Assembly: GCF_000218685.1 (NCBI RefSeq)
Contig: NW_006763290.1
Coordinates: 832,885 to 896,884 of the forward strand
DNA length: 64,000 nucleotides
Reading direction: 5' to 3'
From: Serpula lacrymans var. lacrymans S7.9
Lineage: Eukaryota; Basidiomycota; Agaricomycetes; Boletales; Serpulaceae
Below, piece by piece: positions 42,101 to 54,330 of this stretch. Within the stretch, counting starts at the first letter, position 1. Every line of letters begins with the position of its first letter. The notes under the pieces are model-generated. The model saw only the letters and a program-made list of their open reading frames with translations, was not told the origin of the DNA and made no database searches. A program made the translations under genes and the position numbers.

Positions 42101-44640
42101 TCATGTTTTCAGAATAGAACGTACAGAAGCAGCTACATCTTCCAACTCAGGTAATAATATTTCCTCTGGAGTATTACAAAATAACATTAAGTTAGATCCA
42201 TCACGGCGTGCAGAGAACTTGAGGATTTGTAAAGCTTCCATAATGTCAGCACTGAGGCAATTTTTTCTTGGTGTGGCAGTCAAAGCAGCTGAAGAAAAAA
42301 CCCACTTGCATGAGACTGAGGTTCCTTGAATTGGGAGGTAGTCCAATGCTATAGAAAATAATGTGGGGAATCTGTAGGAATTCATCTGATATACGGATGC
42401 AAGAAATTAGAATCAAACAGGTAAAGTATGGATTATTCTTACCTCCCACCACTGAACAATATTGTATTCTTCTCTAGGTAATGCCAGATAGGCATTATGC
42501 TCCTCCTCAATTAATCTCAATTCAGGGGAAATATTAGATAAGCCCATGTCTAATAATCTGTACTCCTCAGTCAAAGAACAAATGATGTCCACAGCTTGAT
42601 GGTTTGTAGATCCATATAGTTGAGGTAGTTGAAATTGCTGTGTTTGTGGCTGGCCAGGCTGTGTATTAGGAGTAGATATTGTACGGTGATATTTCTATAA
42701 CTAAGAAAATTTGTTTCAGTAGAGGTCAGCCTAAATAGGATGAGACTACCCACATAGTTCAAAATATGAGCCTGTGCTGGTTTCATATAAATGTATAAGT
42801 GATGAATGAAAAGAAAAAGAAAACATACACATCAAAATAACATAGGATAGATTCTCATCTGTCTGACAATAATAGCCAATAGCTTTATCCAATCCTGCCT
42901 GAATATATGGTTTGAGGTGTAAATGTTTATCCTGTAATAACTCCCATCTAGACATGACCAATTTGTACACTGGGATAGCTGCAGCCAGAACTGGAATTTT
43001 CTCAAGAGACAATCTGAGCTAAGTGCACAACCTTGAAGATAGTAATGTGAGATTATGATTATATGTTGAATAGATACTCACTGAGAGAATCAATTCAAGA
43101 TCTTTTACAATTTCCCACTCTTTAGCCGTCAACCTATACCTTGTGAACTCTGAGTCAGAGTCAGTAACACTTAACTCATCTATTAGACACTCAATAGCCT
43201 GTATATCTGTTTCAGCATAAAATTCTATTACCAAATATTGTACTCACTGGTTGCAATTCTCTAAGCCTCCCTCACATCAAGTAGGTGGAGTCCCACCTTG
43301 TCTTTACATCCAATATTAGCTCCAAGGTTGGTAAGATAACAACCTCATTTTTTCCACTTTTATTATGTTTGATAAAAGTCCTACTTTCATTCCCTGCCTT
43401 TATAATTTACTGCAATTGCTCTTGACGGTAAGATGACTTCCTGACAGCACATATGAATTTTCTTGAAATTGTAAGTAAATCCTGTGCTGCTGTCTGCTCC
43501 CATGTCTGTTGGCTGGCTTCAAAGGGAGGAATACCAGGATTCAAGTTAACCAGGTTTTCATTGTTATCAACTTCTCCTAGCTTTGAGAAAGACTTGATAA
43601 TGGCCTGAGAACAAAGATTAATGATATGTGCAAAGCAACATATACATTCTTCAATAGGATCAAAGTTGGTAATTGAATACTTGTTGCTTAAAATATCAGC
43701 TAGTTCTTCCATAGCACAATCATTTGGTGTGGCATTGTACATTGTGATAATGCCAATCTAGAAGTATAATATATTGGAAAAACAAAATAATAGATGAACA
43801 ATTTTACCTTTGCTTCTACTCCCACATTTTGAAAAATGCCAACTAGCTCCTCTGCAACAAGCTTGTCTGTGTGACGTCGTCCACAGAAACCCACTATTTC
43901 AGTACAAAGTTCCAAGCAACCAGAACATTTTGAAAACCAGTGGGCAGTTACACCTAGAAAATGCTGCACTGTTCTGTTCTGCCATGAATCAGCAGTGAAG
44001 CTAACTTTCCCTGGTGATTTCTAAATTGTACAAAGTCATAAGATAAAATATAAATATGGAGTTAAAAATGTTACCTGAAACTCTTTACACAGTTGGATCA
44101 TAAAGTCTTTCCATCCATCCAGAAATAATAATATCCCGCATTTTTGAGCAATGAGGGATGTCAGCATCTGTGATAGCTTTTCCCCCCACAAGTAAAAGGA
44201 GTTCCTGAAATGATGGATGGTCAACAATCCTTATACCCTGTTAACATTTTGTGAGTACAACCACTAATAAAGGGGATTAAATTTATACATAATATCTGAT
44301 TAGTAACAGCAATATATTTACTTAGGGCTTTATAAAAGTTTTGTTTGTTGTAAGATACAGAACCAGCTGCTACAAGCTGATTGGTAGTTTCTTCTGCTGT
44401 TGGTAGATACTTCTGGATATGGTGTGACCACCCTTCAATTATGGTACAGCCGTAATGCCATTGATCCCAGTGCTCATTTGCAAGGTGATAATGTATAGTA
44501 CTTGTACTAGTTCCAGTAGCATATACTTGAGTTTTTCCTGATGCCCTAACACAATAATCAACATAAGGAGTAACAAATGGATAACATATGTACTTGCAGG
44601 CCTTGCAGATGTTAGCCAGACCTGGACTATCACTCTAGTG
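42101..44640 (-). pseudogene. hAT transposase gene
   Basis: The minus strand carries all parts of a hAT transposase across several short introns. A BED-type zinc finger has CKACKYICYP ... TSTSTIHYHLANEHWDQW (about 44600-44470). Next are FLGVTAHWF and GIFQNVGVEAKV (43960-43805), the NDCAMEELADILS catalytic region and CCFAHIINLCSQ (43720-43610). Near the C-terminus are LRLIEEEHNAYLALPREEYNIVQWW and, after an intron, FPTLFSIALDYLPIQGTS ... VFSSAAL (42370-42250), the dimerisation domain. The highly conserved CERVFS is CKWVFS here, two G:C to A:T changes. Some frame interruptions make activity unlikely. Confidence 0.82.
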
Positions 44641-44649
44641 GTATTCTTC

Positions 44650-45110
44650 TCCTGAGGCATAGCTGCATTCAACATGTAAACTATGTGGTGTTTATTCCAT
44701 TGCTTGGGGACATTGCCAGAAATGACATCCATGAATGATATAAGTGGTACTGTCACAACCATTCATCCACCAGAATTTTCACAAAGAGGATTTGGCGTAG
44801 CACTTGCATAAGTTCATGATGATTCTGCAAGATGTGTTAGACGCTGATAAAATACATGAAGTGAGAACACACCTGTGAAGTTATAAATCTCACCCGTTCT
44901 CGTGAAAATATGCTCAAACATCTGCACAAAGATTGAAGTTGGGGCAATGACTGGCTCAGGATCTACAATAAAACCTGCCTATATTGGCATTAGTGCTACA
45001 GTGTTTTAAGTATAAATGTGCATATGCACTTCTGATTACACAACATTGTGTCCTAAGGCTAACACCTCTGATAGCATAGCATAATCAGTGTGAGGCTTGG
45101 CTATGTTTGT
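44650..45110 (-). pseudogene. Plavaka transposase fragment
   Basis: The minus strand has TPNPLCENSGGWMVVTVPLI and SFMDVISGNVPKQWNKHHIV (about 44805-44690), closely related to the segment at 63839-63930. It breaks off at MPQEKN, where the hAT gene begins. The upstream part (VDPEPVIAPTSIFVQMFEHI, about 44980-44910) is in a compatible frame but not clearly assigned. Confidence 0.65.
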
Positions 45111-46180
45111 TAAGACACTGTAATGTACTGCTATGGAAGGCCATGGGAATGTTGACACACTGCTATTGATGTCTGTGGGACTGTCATATATGGTTTCTAT
45201 TTCTTGCAGATCATCTAAAGTTGGGTCCTCCTATTTATCCCCATCCTTGGCCCCAAATTCCTTGGTAGCTGGCTGGATTAGATGGGTAAAAAGAGGCTCA
45301 CCCTGCTTGAGGGTCTGGCAGATAGTATCCTACCAATCAACCCCTTACTTTGGGACTTTGTATTCCTGGCCTGTAAGATCCTCACTCCATAGTTTGCCTA
45401 GTGGCTGTGGAAAGTCTTTATTTAGGCCGTTGGCCAAGTCACCTTGAAGTGATAGCTTGTTGACAGCCAATCCACAGTTGATGTTTGGGAGAGATGGTCA
45501 GGGAGAGAGGTTTGGTTGTTGTTTGGTGATGTGAGTGGAAAGATGGGAAAGCAGTTTTGTGGTGTTTCATTGGTGTTTTTGCGTTGAAATATGCAAAGCA
45601 ATGTAACAGTATCTTATGATGAGGTACTGCCCACATTTTTTGGGGCAGGCAAAATATGCAACTGTGGTCTGATCTGTTGAGACATCAAATACTGCATGAA
45701 ATGTTTGTTTAATACCTGTAATAGTAAGATCATGTTTTACTCACCATGAGAATCTAAGACAATCATGTTTTTGCTGGCATCCTCAAGATGGTTATTGCCT
45801 TACACATTTCAAGGTATCTGGTTGTACTAGGAATATATTATCATGAGCAACCCAAATTGTCTGATGAGGTTTTGCAGTTGGCTACAATATATATACAATG
45901 TTCTGAACTTCTAATATATATATTGAATGAAATAAAAAGCTATTCTCAAGGCCTGAGATATTATATCTGTAAGGATTATATCTTGGATATTTTTACAGGC
46001 ATAGCAATAGCACAAAATCATGACTCTCAGAGATCTCAGAAATGTTTGAAGTTTTTGTTCAAGCAGGCGCATTCACCAGGCCACTATAAAATATTCTTTA
46101 TTTGGCTGTTCCCAGCAACCAACAAGGCTCACACAAGACATAAATACAACTTTATTTCTACTTTTTTGTCAAATATCATT
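45111..46180. other. no gene recognised
   Basis: Open stretches on both strands (45133-45447 plus; 45788-46180 plus) show no convincing family. The second runs into a Plavaka fragment. Confidence 0.4.
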
Positions 46181-46189
46181 AATTACACT

Positions 46190-46390
46190 ACCTGTTTTGG
46201 TTCTCCAATATCTGAAGGGGAGAGAACAGATATGGCTAAGGTGCTTTTAAGGCATCTTGTAAGAAAGCTCCCAAAGCAGACATTTATTGCAATCATCTCT
46301 GTCTTGGATTTTATATAGATCATGCAGTACCCCACTCCCTCAGGAGTCAGCCTTTGCTATATAGCAGAGGGTTTTGTACATATGTGTAAA
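46190..46390 (+). pseudogene. Plavaka transposase fragment
   Basis: The plus strand reads ISEGERTDMAKVLLRHLVRK, LPKQTFIAIISVLDFI and, after a TAG, IMQYPTPSGVSLCYIAEGF. It matches GKEHKDMAKILLGCLIGKLP ... LLDFIQIAQYPMH of the pseudogene at 26048-28450. Confidence 0.65.
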
Positions 46391-47499
46391 TAAAGATTAT
46401 TGTAGCACCTATAGCATTTATAGTACTATAAGAGCAACAGGAGAAACAAGGGCAATAATAGTATTATAGAGGCAAAATTTGCCATAAATCTTTATATTTA
46501 GAAGAATTAACCTCAGTCTAATAGCAAAAAGGCTGAGTTGTCAAGTTGAATAATAGGGAGTGGTTTCTTCTTATGAGTTCAGCATAGACCCAAAGAAAGT
46601 GAGTGTAATATTATTATGTTGACTCAATCAACTACTGAATGCATGTAGCTTACTACATTATATGATTTGTATACATTATCTTCATATGTAATAGTGTCAT
46701 CATCCTATAAGGACCATTTACTTTTTCTTACTCCTTCACTTTGATGTCTTGGCTCTTTAATAATTTTCCAATTACACCTCTAGCCCTAAGGCTAGAGGTG
46801 TCATTTGCTATTCTTCTCCTTATTGCCCTAACAGGTTTTCTTATCCATTGATACCACTTCATATCACAGATCAGAAACTGGGTAGTACTCCCAGCCAGCC
46901 AGCACAATGGGTAAGGACTAGTAGCTGAGATCTCGCCAACCAGCTCCAAACCCCATCAGTGCTTGAACATATTAATAGATGCTTTAGCCAGGATTGTACC
47001 TCATCATGGGGATATAGTTCCTGAACACGCATGACAAACACCTATTATTAGCACACACTCTCACCTGCTAATTAATCTTTGAATTTGTATGATAGTTGCT
47101 CTCTTTATTATTGGTCAGTTCCATGCTCAGACCACTTTTCTATTATTCCTCTTTTGGTCCAAGGGATAGACAATTAGCTATAATAAGCCTACATATCCAT
47201 GTGCAATTTCTTAGCTTTTTATTACTTGAATAACCTGTTTTACTCCTTATCAAAACCTTCTACTCTCTGTTGTTGACTTGATATACTCTCTAACATCTAT
47301 CTACCTCAAAGACTTATTGTACCCTTACTCCCTGCAAGTGCAGTTGGTTTAGTTTAGTTTTATTATAGTTTAATGTTGCCTCACACATCCATACATCCCA
47401 GATCTACAAGACACAATGCAAGAGCTGTGGACACCAGAAAAACCTGGTAGTTTTTCAATCTGGTGCAGGCAATGTAGGTGCACAAAATTGATTAGTTGA
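46391..47499. other. no gene recognised; perfect 12-bp hairpin
   Basis: No supported gene is seen. A perfect inverted repeat ACACCTCTAGCC-CTAA-GGCTAGAGGTGT lies at 46774-46801. Confidence 0.5.
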
Positions 47500-48104
47500 T
47501 GTGACTAATATGTATTTTTGCTTCAATACAGTCCCAAGCTTTGGATTGGATAATGAATGTTTTTCTTGCCACCGATATCCCATTGTTCTTCAATACAAAA
47601 TTGATGTTCTATGGTGCTTACACAATCTTCAGCATTCTGCAGCTGGTGATATGTTGTGTCTACACGTATGCAAGGCTGTGTAAGAATAGTTTGGATCTCT
47701 GCAAAATTACCAGCTGCAACATTTGTCAGTGCATTACTTGCCATCTCATGGGCTAAATTATATACATTGCTAGATTCCAGTGCAACACATTAGCATAGTA
47801 TTACCTATAATAGAAACCAGACAAGTTTACCGGTGTTGTTTGAAATCATCCAGTGTATTTATATAGTGAATATGAGGATCTTCCTGTTGTGGCAATTTTT
47901 TCAGGCTTTCACAGTACATTTTCTCTTGTTGGTAAAACTGCACAGTCTGCATCAGTTAATTTTGATTGAGTTTTGACAAGCAAAAGCTCAGATGATAGAA
48001 TTTGGATGATCTTCAGGGCTTCATGATAATGATTCTTCAGAAATGTACCTATAAACACATTTAAAGCACAGAGTGAAAGAAAGAAATATAATGGATATGC
48101 CAAT
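47500..48104 (-). pseudogene. KDZ transposase, middle part
   Basis: The minus strand shows FLKNHYHEALKIIQILSSEL and an EKMYCESLKKLPQQED segment (about 48060-47880). It then reads RVDTTYHQLQNAEDCVSTIEHQFCIEEQW (about 47670-47580). These correspond to regions following the catalytic core of KDZ proteins. Frame shifts occur. The gypsy element 2 insertion (TSD GCCAA) separates it from the core motif at 53535-53620. Confidence 0.7.
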
Positions 48105-48515
48105 ATTACCATAACACAATTTTTGAACCTTTAAATTTCATTCTCCTCTTCAATTTTCTTTTGTAGTTTTCACACCCTGTGCCATGCGGCACTTTCCATT
48201 ATTGTTCAAACTCCACTTCTCACGCTGCACTGCCTTTTTTATTTTTAGATACAAGTTTCTCACACAGTGGAGTTGGTCACACAGGCTGTGCCCCATGACA
48301 TCATCAGCCACTGCCTCCATCAACTGTACAGTACACATGTACAAACAAACTGTAGTAGTATATATACCCCAATAGATCAAGGAGACTCCTCAGTGAGTCC
48401 TATTGTTGTTAACCCACAACAAACTTGGTTCTATCTAAAAGGGTAACCACTCCCCTCACTTCTTTACAGCTTTGTCTGAGTTGTGCGCCAGAGTATCAAA
48501 ACTTTGGTTGTGACA
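48105..48515 (+). repeat. 5' LTR of gypsy element 2
   Basis: 411 bp, TATTACCATAACAC to GGTTGTGACA. The expected TG start is TA. It contains TATATATACC and then AGTGAGTCCT. Immediately after the LTR comes TTAGGACTCACT, so LTR and primer site carry matching changes relative to element 1. Confidence 0.93.
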
Positions 48516-49014
48516 TTAGGACTCACTCTTACTACTCTCTCGCACTTTGTGCAAACCCGGTCCCCAGGGTTAAGGGGTTATTGTTTGGGAATATCCCGTA
48601 TAGCAGAAGGGTGCACTCCTAGCGACGGCCCCATAGTGCTCTGGGAGAAGAGACAATTATCTATACACAGCCCCCAGTGTTAAGGGGAGTACCTTAGCTC
48701 AGCAGTTGATGTGGAACCACTGTTGATTAGAATTTACATACAAAACTTCTCTTTCTCTTTCCTCTGACCACCAGGCTGGGCACTTGCCTCTGCCAGTCTG
48801 GAGAAGGGTTGACAGCTTAACAAGTGGACCACCCCCTGACAACTGTTTGGACCAGGGTTTACTACATTTACCTTTTATATACATTTCAAATACTATAGTG
48901 TGGGTAGTCGGAGATTGAGATCTAATACTCAGCTGGGAAGAGGTAGATCCGCAGATAGCAAGTGGGGACCCTCAGTTACCTTTTTTTTTTACATCACAAA
49001 GAGAACAAGTCGAC

Positions 49015-49600
49015 ATGTCGTCGCAACCGGATATGAACAGTCTGCTACACAACATGCTTGCACAGATTCAGGCTGCCCCAGTGGCAGAACCTACGGTTGA
49101 GCAAAAGTTCAACAAGAAAGTCGAGATTGTTGCTGATCCTGGCGCTCTCGAAGGAGACAGGGCTCAATTTGCTAAATGGTGGATCAAGCTACAAATTTGG
49201 ATCAAGGCAAATTGGGATGTGTTTGCCAACAATTTTGAGATAGCAACCGCTGTGCTGTCTTGACTAAAAAGGCCTGTGGCAGGTTGATACGCCCAAGTAA
49301 GACTTCAGGAGTGCTACATGGCGGGTGTGTGGCCTACCTGGGACAATCTCAAGGTTGAGATCAAAAAATATCTTAAACCACAGGCTGAGCATGACTGGGC
49401 GCATCAGCAGATCTGTTCCTTCAAACAAGGAAACATGAGGATGGATGATTACGTTACCTGGTTCCTGGCCCTCTCCATCCAAGGAGGGCTTGGCAATGAA
49501 CATGCAGTAGAAATGCTGGAACACAATGTGAACCACCATATTGCAGAACAGATCTACTTGCAGGATACAAAAAACAAAGCTGCTTGCTTCAGGCGCTAAC
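49015..49600 (+). pseudogene. gag of gypsy element 2 (truncated)
   Basis: Starts MSSQPDMNSLLHNMLAQIQ and keeps KWWIKLQIWIKANWDVFANN. TGA at 49261-49263 replaces an Arg codon. The frame goes on with MAGVWPTWDNLKVEIKKYLKPQ to IYLQDT, then joins protease sequence by deletion. The zinc knuckle and frameshift region are lost. Confidence 0.88.
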
Positions 49601-52600
49601 AGAATCTTCATAGATCAGGTCTGGGCGGAACAAATTGGACTCGAAGCTACCCAACTAGGGAAGATTAATTTCATCTTAGGCTGGACCTGGCTATTTAAAC
49701 ACGATCCTGAGATTGACTGGCAGATAGGGGTTGTCATATTGTCACGTTGCCCTCAGGAGTGTGATGACTTTGGTAAACCAAGTCACATCCGTCAAACAGA
49801 GCTGGATGAAAGGATAAACACTGGTCACGTTTATGCCAAGCTTAGATCTTTAGAAAAAATTGACAATGACAATGACGAGGTAAAACCCGAGGAAGAGATT
49901 AAGAGGTACCTCCAGAGTACCATGACTTCTGGAAAGTCTTTTCAAAACACAAATCAGAGCACTTCCCAGAGGCTAAGCCTTGGGACCATGCTATAGATTT
50001 GAAGGACACCTTCAAACCGAGAAAAGGACACATGATTTCCCTCTCTGCTCCAGAAAGAGATGAGGTTTCAAGCTTCATAGATAAACAGCTTAGGAAGGGT
50101 TACATCAGACCTTCTAAGAGCCTATGACATCCCCGGTGTTCTTCATTCCTAAAAAAGATGGTAAGAAGCGCATAATTATGGACTATTGTTACTTAAATGA
50201 GTACACGGTTCAAAATGTGTATCCGTTGCCTTTGATCAGTCAGCTAGTAGATAAATTGGCCGGTGCCAAGGTCTTAACAAAGATGGATCTCAGATGGGGT
50301 TACAATAATGTACAAATCAAAGAGGAGGATGCCTGGAAGGCCATATCCATGTGCCACCAAAAACCTTTTGAACCCCTCATCATGTTCTTTGGGTTGACCA
50401 ATTCACCGGAAACCTTCCAGAGCATGATGAATGAGGTCTTTGCAGATATGGAAAACTGTGTTGTCATTTACATTGACAATTTACTAATATTCACAAAGTC
50501 GGACCATGAGGCTGAGCACAACAGGGTTGTGCAAGAAGTCCTTCAACACTTACAAGAACAGGATCTATTTGTCAAACCTGAAAAATGTAACTTTAAAGTA
50601 AAGGAAGTAGACTTCCTTGGTATGATAATTGGCCAGAACAGAATCAGGATGGATCCTGAGGAAGTTCAAGCCATATTGGATTGGCCTAAACCTACTCGCA
50701 TTAAAGGAGTTAGGGCCTTCCTTGGCTTAGGCAATTTCTACCGAAGGTTTGTTGAAAACTTCACAAAGATAACGAGACCGTTGAATGATCTCACTAAAAA
50801 GGACATTGTCTTTCACTGGGGTGCCAAAGAACAAGAAGCTTTTGATAAGCTTAAACAGGCATTCCCAACGGCACCCATATTAGTGTTTCTAGAATTAGAC
50901 AAAGAGTTCTGGCTAGAAACCAACTTTTCTGATTTTGCTACTGGGGCTGTTCTGCCAATTAAATGCCCTGATAATCTTTGGAGGCCTTGTGCCTATTTAT
51001 TGCATAGTTTGTTGCCTACAGAGCGCAACTATCAAATTTATTATAAAGAGATGCTGGCCATAATTAGAGCTCTAGAGCACTGGCAGCACTACTTAGAAGG
51101 TGCTAGGCACCAATTCAAAATTTGGACCAATCATAAAAATCTGGAGTATTTTATGACAGGCCAAGACTTAAACCAAAGACAGGCCCGCTATGTGGTGTAC
51201 CTATCTAGGTTTAAATATAAACTAATTCATAAGCCTGGCGCGGGAAAGCGAACACTTTGTCTAGAAGAGAGGATCATGCCAACGGCATCAAAGATGACAA
51301 CAAAGGTGTCACCCTGATAGATCAATCCAGGGTTGCCAATGTTCAAATTGGGCAGGATTCCGAACTTCTAGAAGTCTTCAGGAAAGACATCTCCTCAGAA
51401 GAAAAGGCACACCTTGATGGCAATTTACATTATTTATGGGAAGACGGGCTCTTCCATTACAAAAACAAGATCTATGTGCCTGAGTCAGCAAGGATCAAGG
51501 CAATAGATAGACATCACAACACTCCAGTGGCTGGGCACCCTGTGTGGCAACAAACGATGGAGTTGATCTCCAGAAATTACATATGGCCTGGCATGGTCAA
51601 AGACATACAGGAATACGTAAAATCCTGTCTGAGATGTGCCATGGCAAAGAACTCGCATCAACCACCGACTGGAAAACTTATTCCAAGTCCGATACCAGCT
51701 GGTCTCTGGCAGAATATATTGGTTGACTTTACGATGGATCTGCCCGAATCAAATGGGTATGATTCAGTAATGGTGGTAGTAGATCGCTTCTCCAAAGAAG
51801 TGGTATTCATTCCCACCAATAAAACAATTACAGCTGCTGGTACGGCAGACTTATTTAAAGATTTCGTATGATCTACCAACGGGCTACCGGAAATGGTTAT
51901 CTCTGATAGGGGACCCTAATTTGCTAGCAAATTTACAAAAGAACTTTGTCGGATGCTGGGCATCAAACCTAAATTATCCATGGTGTTCCATCCACAGACT
52001 GATGGACAAACGGAGAGGCTCAATCAGGAATTAAAGCAATACCTCTGTATATTTATGAATGCCAGACAGACAGATTGGGACAAGTGGCTAAAGATAGCCC
52101 AGTTCTTTCATAATATTAAACAGTTGTTGGCTACAGGAAAGACACCATTCGAGGTTACAAGATTGTACCTCCCCAGAATGGGTGTAGAGCCTGGTAAAAG
52201 CAAGAACGAGGCTGCAGGGAACATGGCTAAGGACTTGAAATCTGTCTTAGACAAAACACGCAAGGTGCTATTCAAAACTGCAGAGCAGATGAAAGACAGG
52301 GCAGAGCGTAGATGCTCCAAGGCCCCTGATTAAAAAATCAGCGACCTGGTCTGGTTAGATACCGACCACTTAAAATTGAAAGATCGGCAGTCTAGAAAAC
52401 TAACCAAAAAGTGGATTGGTCCTTACCAGATTAAGGAAGTCAAACCCAATGCAGTGGAGCTGGAACTCCCAAAACGAATGAGGGTAGTACCCATGGTCAA
52501 CATTAGCCGTGTAAAACCCTATAAAGGGCCGCTGCCGGGACAGCATGTAGACCGGCCCGGACCGGTGGTAGTCACCCAGGAAGGTGAAGAAGAATTTGAA

Positions 52601-52873
52601 GTCAAACGGTTGGTGGATGCACGCTTCAAGCGTGCAAAGTTAGAGTTCCTAGTCCTATGGAAGGGCTATGGAGACGAAAACAGAATGTGGGAACCAGAAG
52701 CCCATCTGGACAATTCCTGTGATGCTGTTTGTGAATTATATTCTAAGAATCCCTCAGCTCCTAGGAAGCTTAGAGGCATGGATTCAAATCTTTTTAATTT
52801 TCTTTTTCAATCTATGCCCGAAAATTTAAATACTACCTCTAATATTTGGTATTGCCTGGAAGTCAAGCCTTAG
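49575..52873 (+). pseudogene. pol of gypsy element 2
   Basis: Protease remnant SGANRIFIDQVWAEQIGL, then RT (50124-51100) with KMDLRWGYNNVQI; the catalytic YIDD has become YIDN. RNase H (about 50920-51230) keeps the NHKNLEYF motif. Integrase follows with HHCC and VDFTMDLPES, interrupted by stops. The chromodomain end has EFLVLWKGYGDENRMWEPE (52640-52700). Frame errors occur near 49903, 50120 and 51240. Confidence 0.92.
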
Positions 52874-53063
52874 AAGGGGGGTAGTGTTACAATAACACAA
52901 TTTTTGGACCTTTAAATCTCATTCTCCTCTTCAACTTTCTTTTGTAGTTCTCACACCCTATGCCATGCGGCACTTTCCATTATTGTTCAAACTCCACTTC
53001 TTGCGCCGCACTGCTTTTTTCTTATTTTTAGATACCAGTATCTCACGCAGTGGAGCTGGTCAC

Positions 53064-53291
53064 TATTAGAATATACTCTGACATACCAATACTCCATAGG
53101 ATAATACCTCTGATTTGTAAGCCAGCCCAGTATGCAGCAGCTATTCTGTGTAAGACGTCTGTGGTTGCATGTTATGTTTAAGATCCTACATTGTATAACC
53201 TTGGCCATATAGCTTAATTGGTAGAGCAGCTGGCATGTATCCAGAAGGTTCCAGGTTCAATCCCTGGTCTGGTCATTATCCAATTTTATCA
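53064..53291 (+). mobile_element. 228-bp LTR-like element with embedded tRNA-like gene (copy B)
   Basis: Begins TATTAGAATATAC, ends CCAATTTTATCA, flanked by a perfect GTCAC duplication (53059-53063 and 53292-53296). The empty site is visible in the 5' LTR of the same element (GGTCACACAGG), which fixes the boundaries. Combined with copy A the consensus ends are TGTTAGAATA ... TTTTATCA. Confidence 0.88.
53203..53275 (+). tRNA. tRNA-like sequence in copy B
   Basis: Same 73-nt cloverleaf as 36598-36670. The only difference in the D stem (GCTT instead of GCTC) keeps a G-U pair with GAGC, and the T arm CCAGG/CCTGG is unchanged. TTTT follows nine nt later. Confidence 0.58.
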
Positions 53292-53529
53292 GTCACACAG
53301 GCTGTACCCCATGACATCATCAGCCACTGCCTCCATTAACTGTACAGTACACATGTACAAACAACCTGTAGTAGTATATATACCCCAATAGATCAAGGAG
53401 ACTCCTCAGCGAGTCCTCCTGTTGTTTACCCACAATTAACTTGGTCCTATTCTAAGGGTAACCACTCCCCTCACTACCTTTATAGCTTTGTCTGTTGTGC
53501 GCCAGAGTATCAAAACTTTGGTTGTTACA

Positions 53530-53620
53530 GCCAATCCAGTTGGCATTTGTGGTTGTGTGCATGGCCATATGACAACCTAAAACCCCCAATTCAATGCATT
53601 GTCGTGCTCACTTGCTTTTC
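53530..53620 (-). pseudogene. KDZ core motif adjoining element 2
   Basis: The minus strand reads YGHAHNHKCQLDWH directly before the GCCAA duplication. It matches the FHGYAHNWRCQL core motif of the KDZ gene at 54909-57940. It continues across the insertion into 48099-47500. Confidence 0.65.
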
Positions 53621-53639
53621 AGAAATGTGTACTCGGATA

Positions 53640-54330
53640 CATAGTTGACAAAGCCCACTGTGAGATACAGTGGGGAGGTGACTTTTGGCTAGTGTATGCC
53701 AAATTAGATAGGCTCCGTTCATTTGTGCCTCTAGGCACACCTATATAATGTTAGCTACAATGTTCCCTGCTGTCTTGGCCGAGGTTCAAAACACAATGCA
53801 CATTAGCCCATCAAAACCCTTTCCTTTGAACTTGGGAAATGACCAACCTAATGTAACGCAGGAGCTTTGCATCATCGCTGGCTCTGCAGACTATTTGGCC
53901 CTTGATTTTATTGTTAAAGACGCACAGGCTGCCAATGAAATACCACGGGCACTTATTTTTGTTAATACTGTTAGTCAGTCCCAGGCCAGCTTTTGGAGAC
54001 TCCATGAGATTATATCTGACCAACTAAAGAGCTAAATCAGTTATTTGAATTCCAGGTGCTCGCCACGCACCAGGAAAACTGCCTTGCATGACTTTTGTGA
54101 AGGAAAAATAAGAGTCATGTCTGTGACCAAAATAGGTAGCATGGTTAGCATTCAAAGCAATTTAATAAGCTTGCTTTGTCTAATAATTAAACAGGGACTC
54201 AACATACAAGATGTCAAGTTGGTGTTCCCATTTGGAGTCCCATCATCACTGTCAGTATGGCTCCAAAGAGCAGGCCGAGCCATCTGCAACTTCACTTTTC
54301 AAAGACGTGCTATTATAATGGTGTAGTGGG
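53640..54330 (+). pseudogene. RecQ-type DNA helicase fragment
   Basis: The plus strand gives IVDKAHCEIQWGGDFWLVYA (53650-53710; motif II DEAH read as DKAH) and KLDRLRSFVPLG. Motif III is degraded (ATMFPAVLAEVQNTM). Then FPLNLGNDQPNVTQELCIIA, EIPRALIFVNTVSQS (53935-53980), TRKTALHDFCEGKIRVMSVT (54065-54125), and VPSSLSVWLQRAGRAICNF (54237-54295), the motif VI QR-AGR. Stops and frame shifts show it is inactive. The N-terminal motif I part is absent. Confidence 0.8.

Larger units (their letters stand above)
48105..53529 (+). mobile_element. decayed Ty3/gypsy chromovirus (element 2)
   Basis: Same family as element 1. Target duplication GCCAA at 48100-48104 and 53530-53534. 5' LTR 48105-48515, 3' LTR 52885-53529 (enlarged by a 228-bp insertion). 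About 0.9 kb covering the end of gag and start of protease is deleted (junction near 49570). Many former CpG sites are TpG or CpA. Nonsense codons include TGA 49261-49263, TGA 51869-51871, TAA 51917-51919 and TAA 52331-52333. Unlike element 1 it retains the RNase H TNHKNLEYF segment. Confidence 0.95.
52885..53529 (+). repeat. 3' LTR of gypsy element 2, interrupted
   Basis: TGTTACAATAACAC to TTGGTTGTTACA, preceded by AGAAGGGGGGTAG. A 228-bp element (53064-53291) with duplication GTCAC is inserted in it. It keeps AGCGAGTCCT where the 5' LTR has AGTGAGTCCT. Confidence 0.93.

Noticed and set aside
45133..45447. 104-codon plus-strand gene
   Set aside because: Composition is not convincing on either strand and no conserved motif was recognised.
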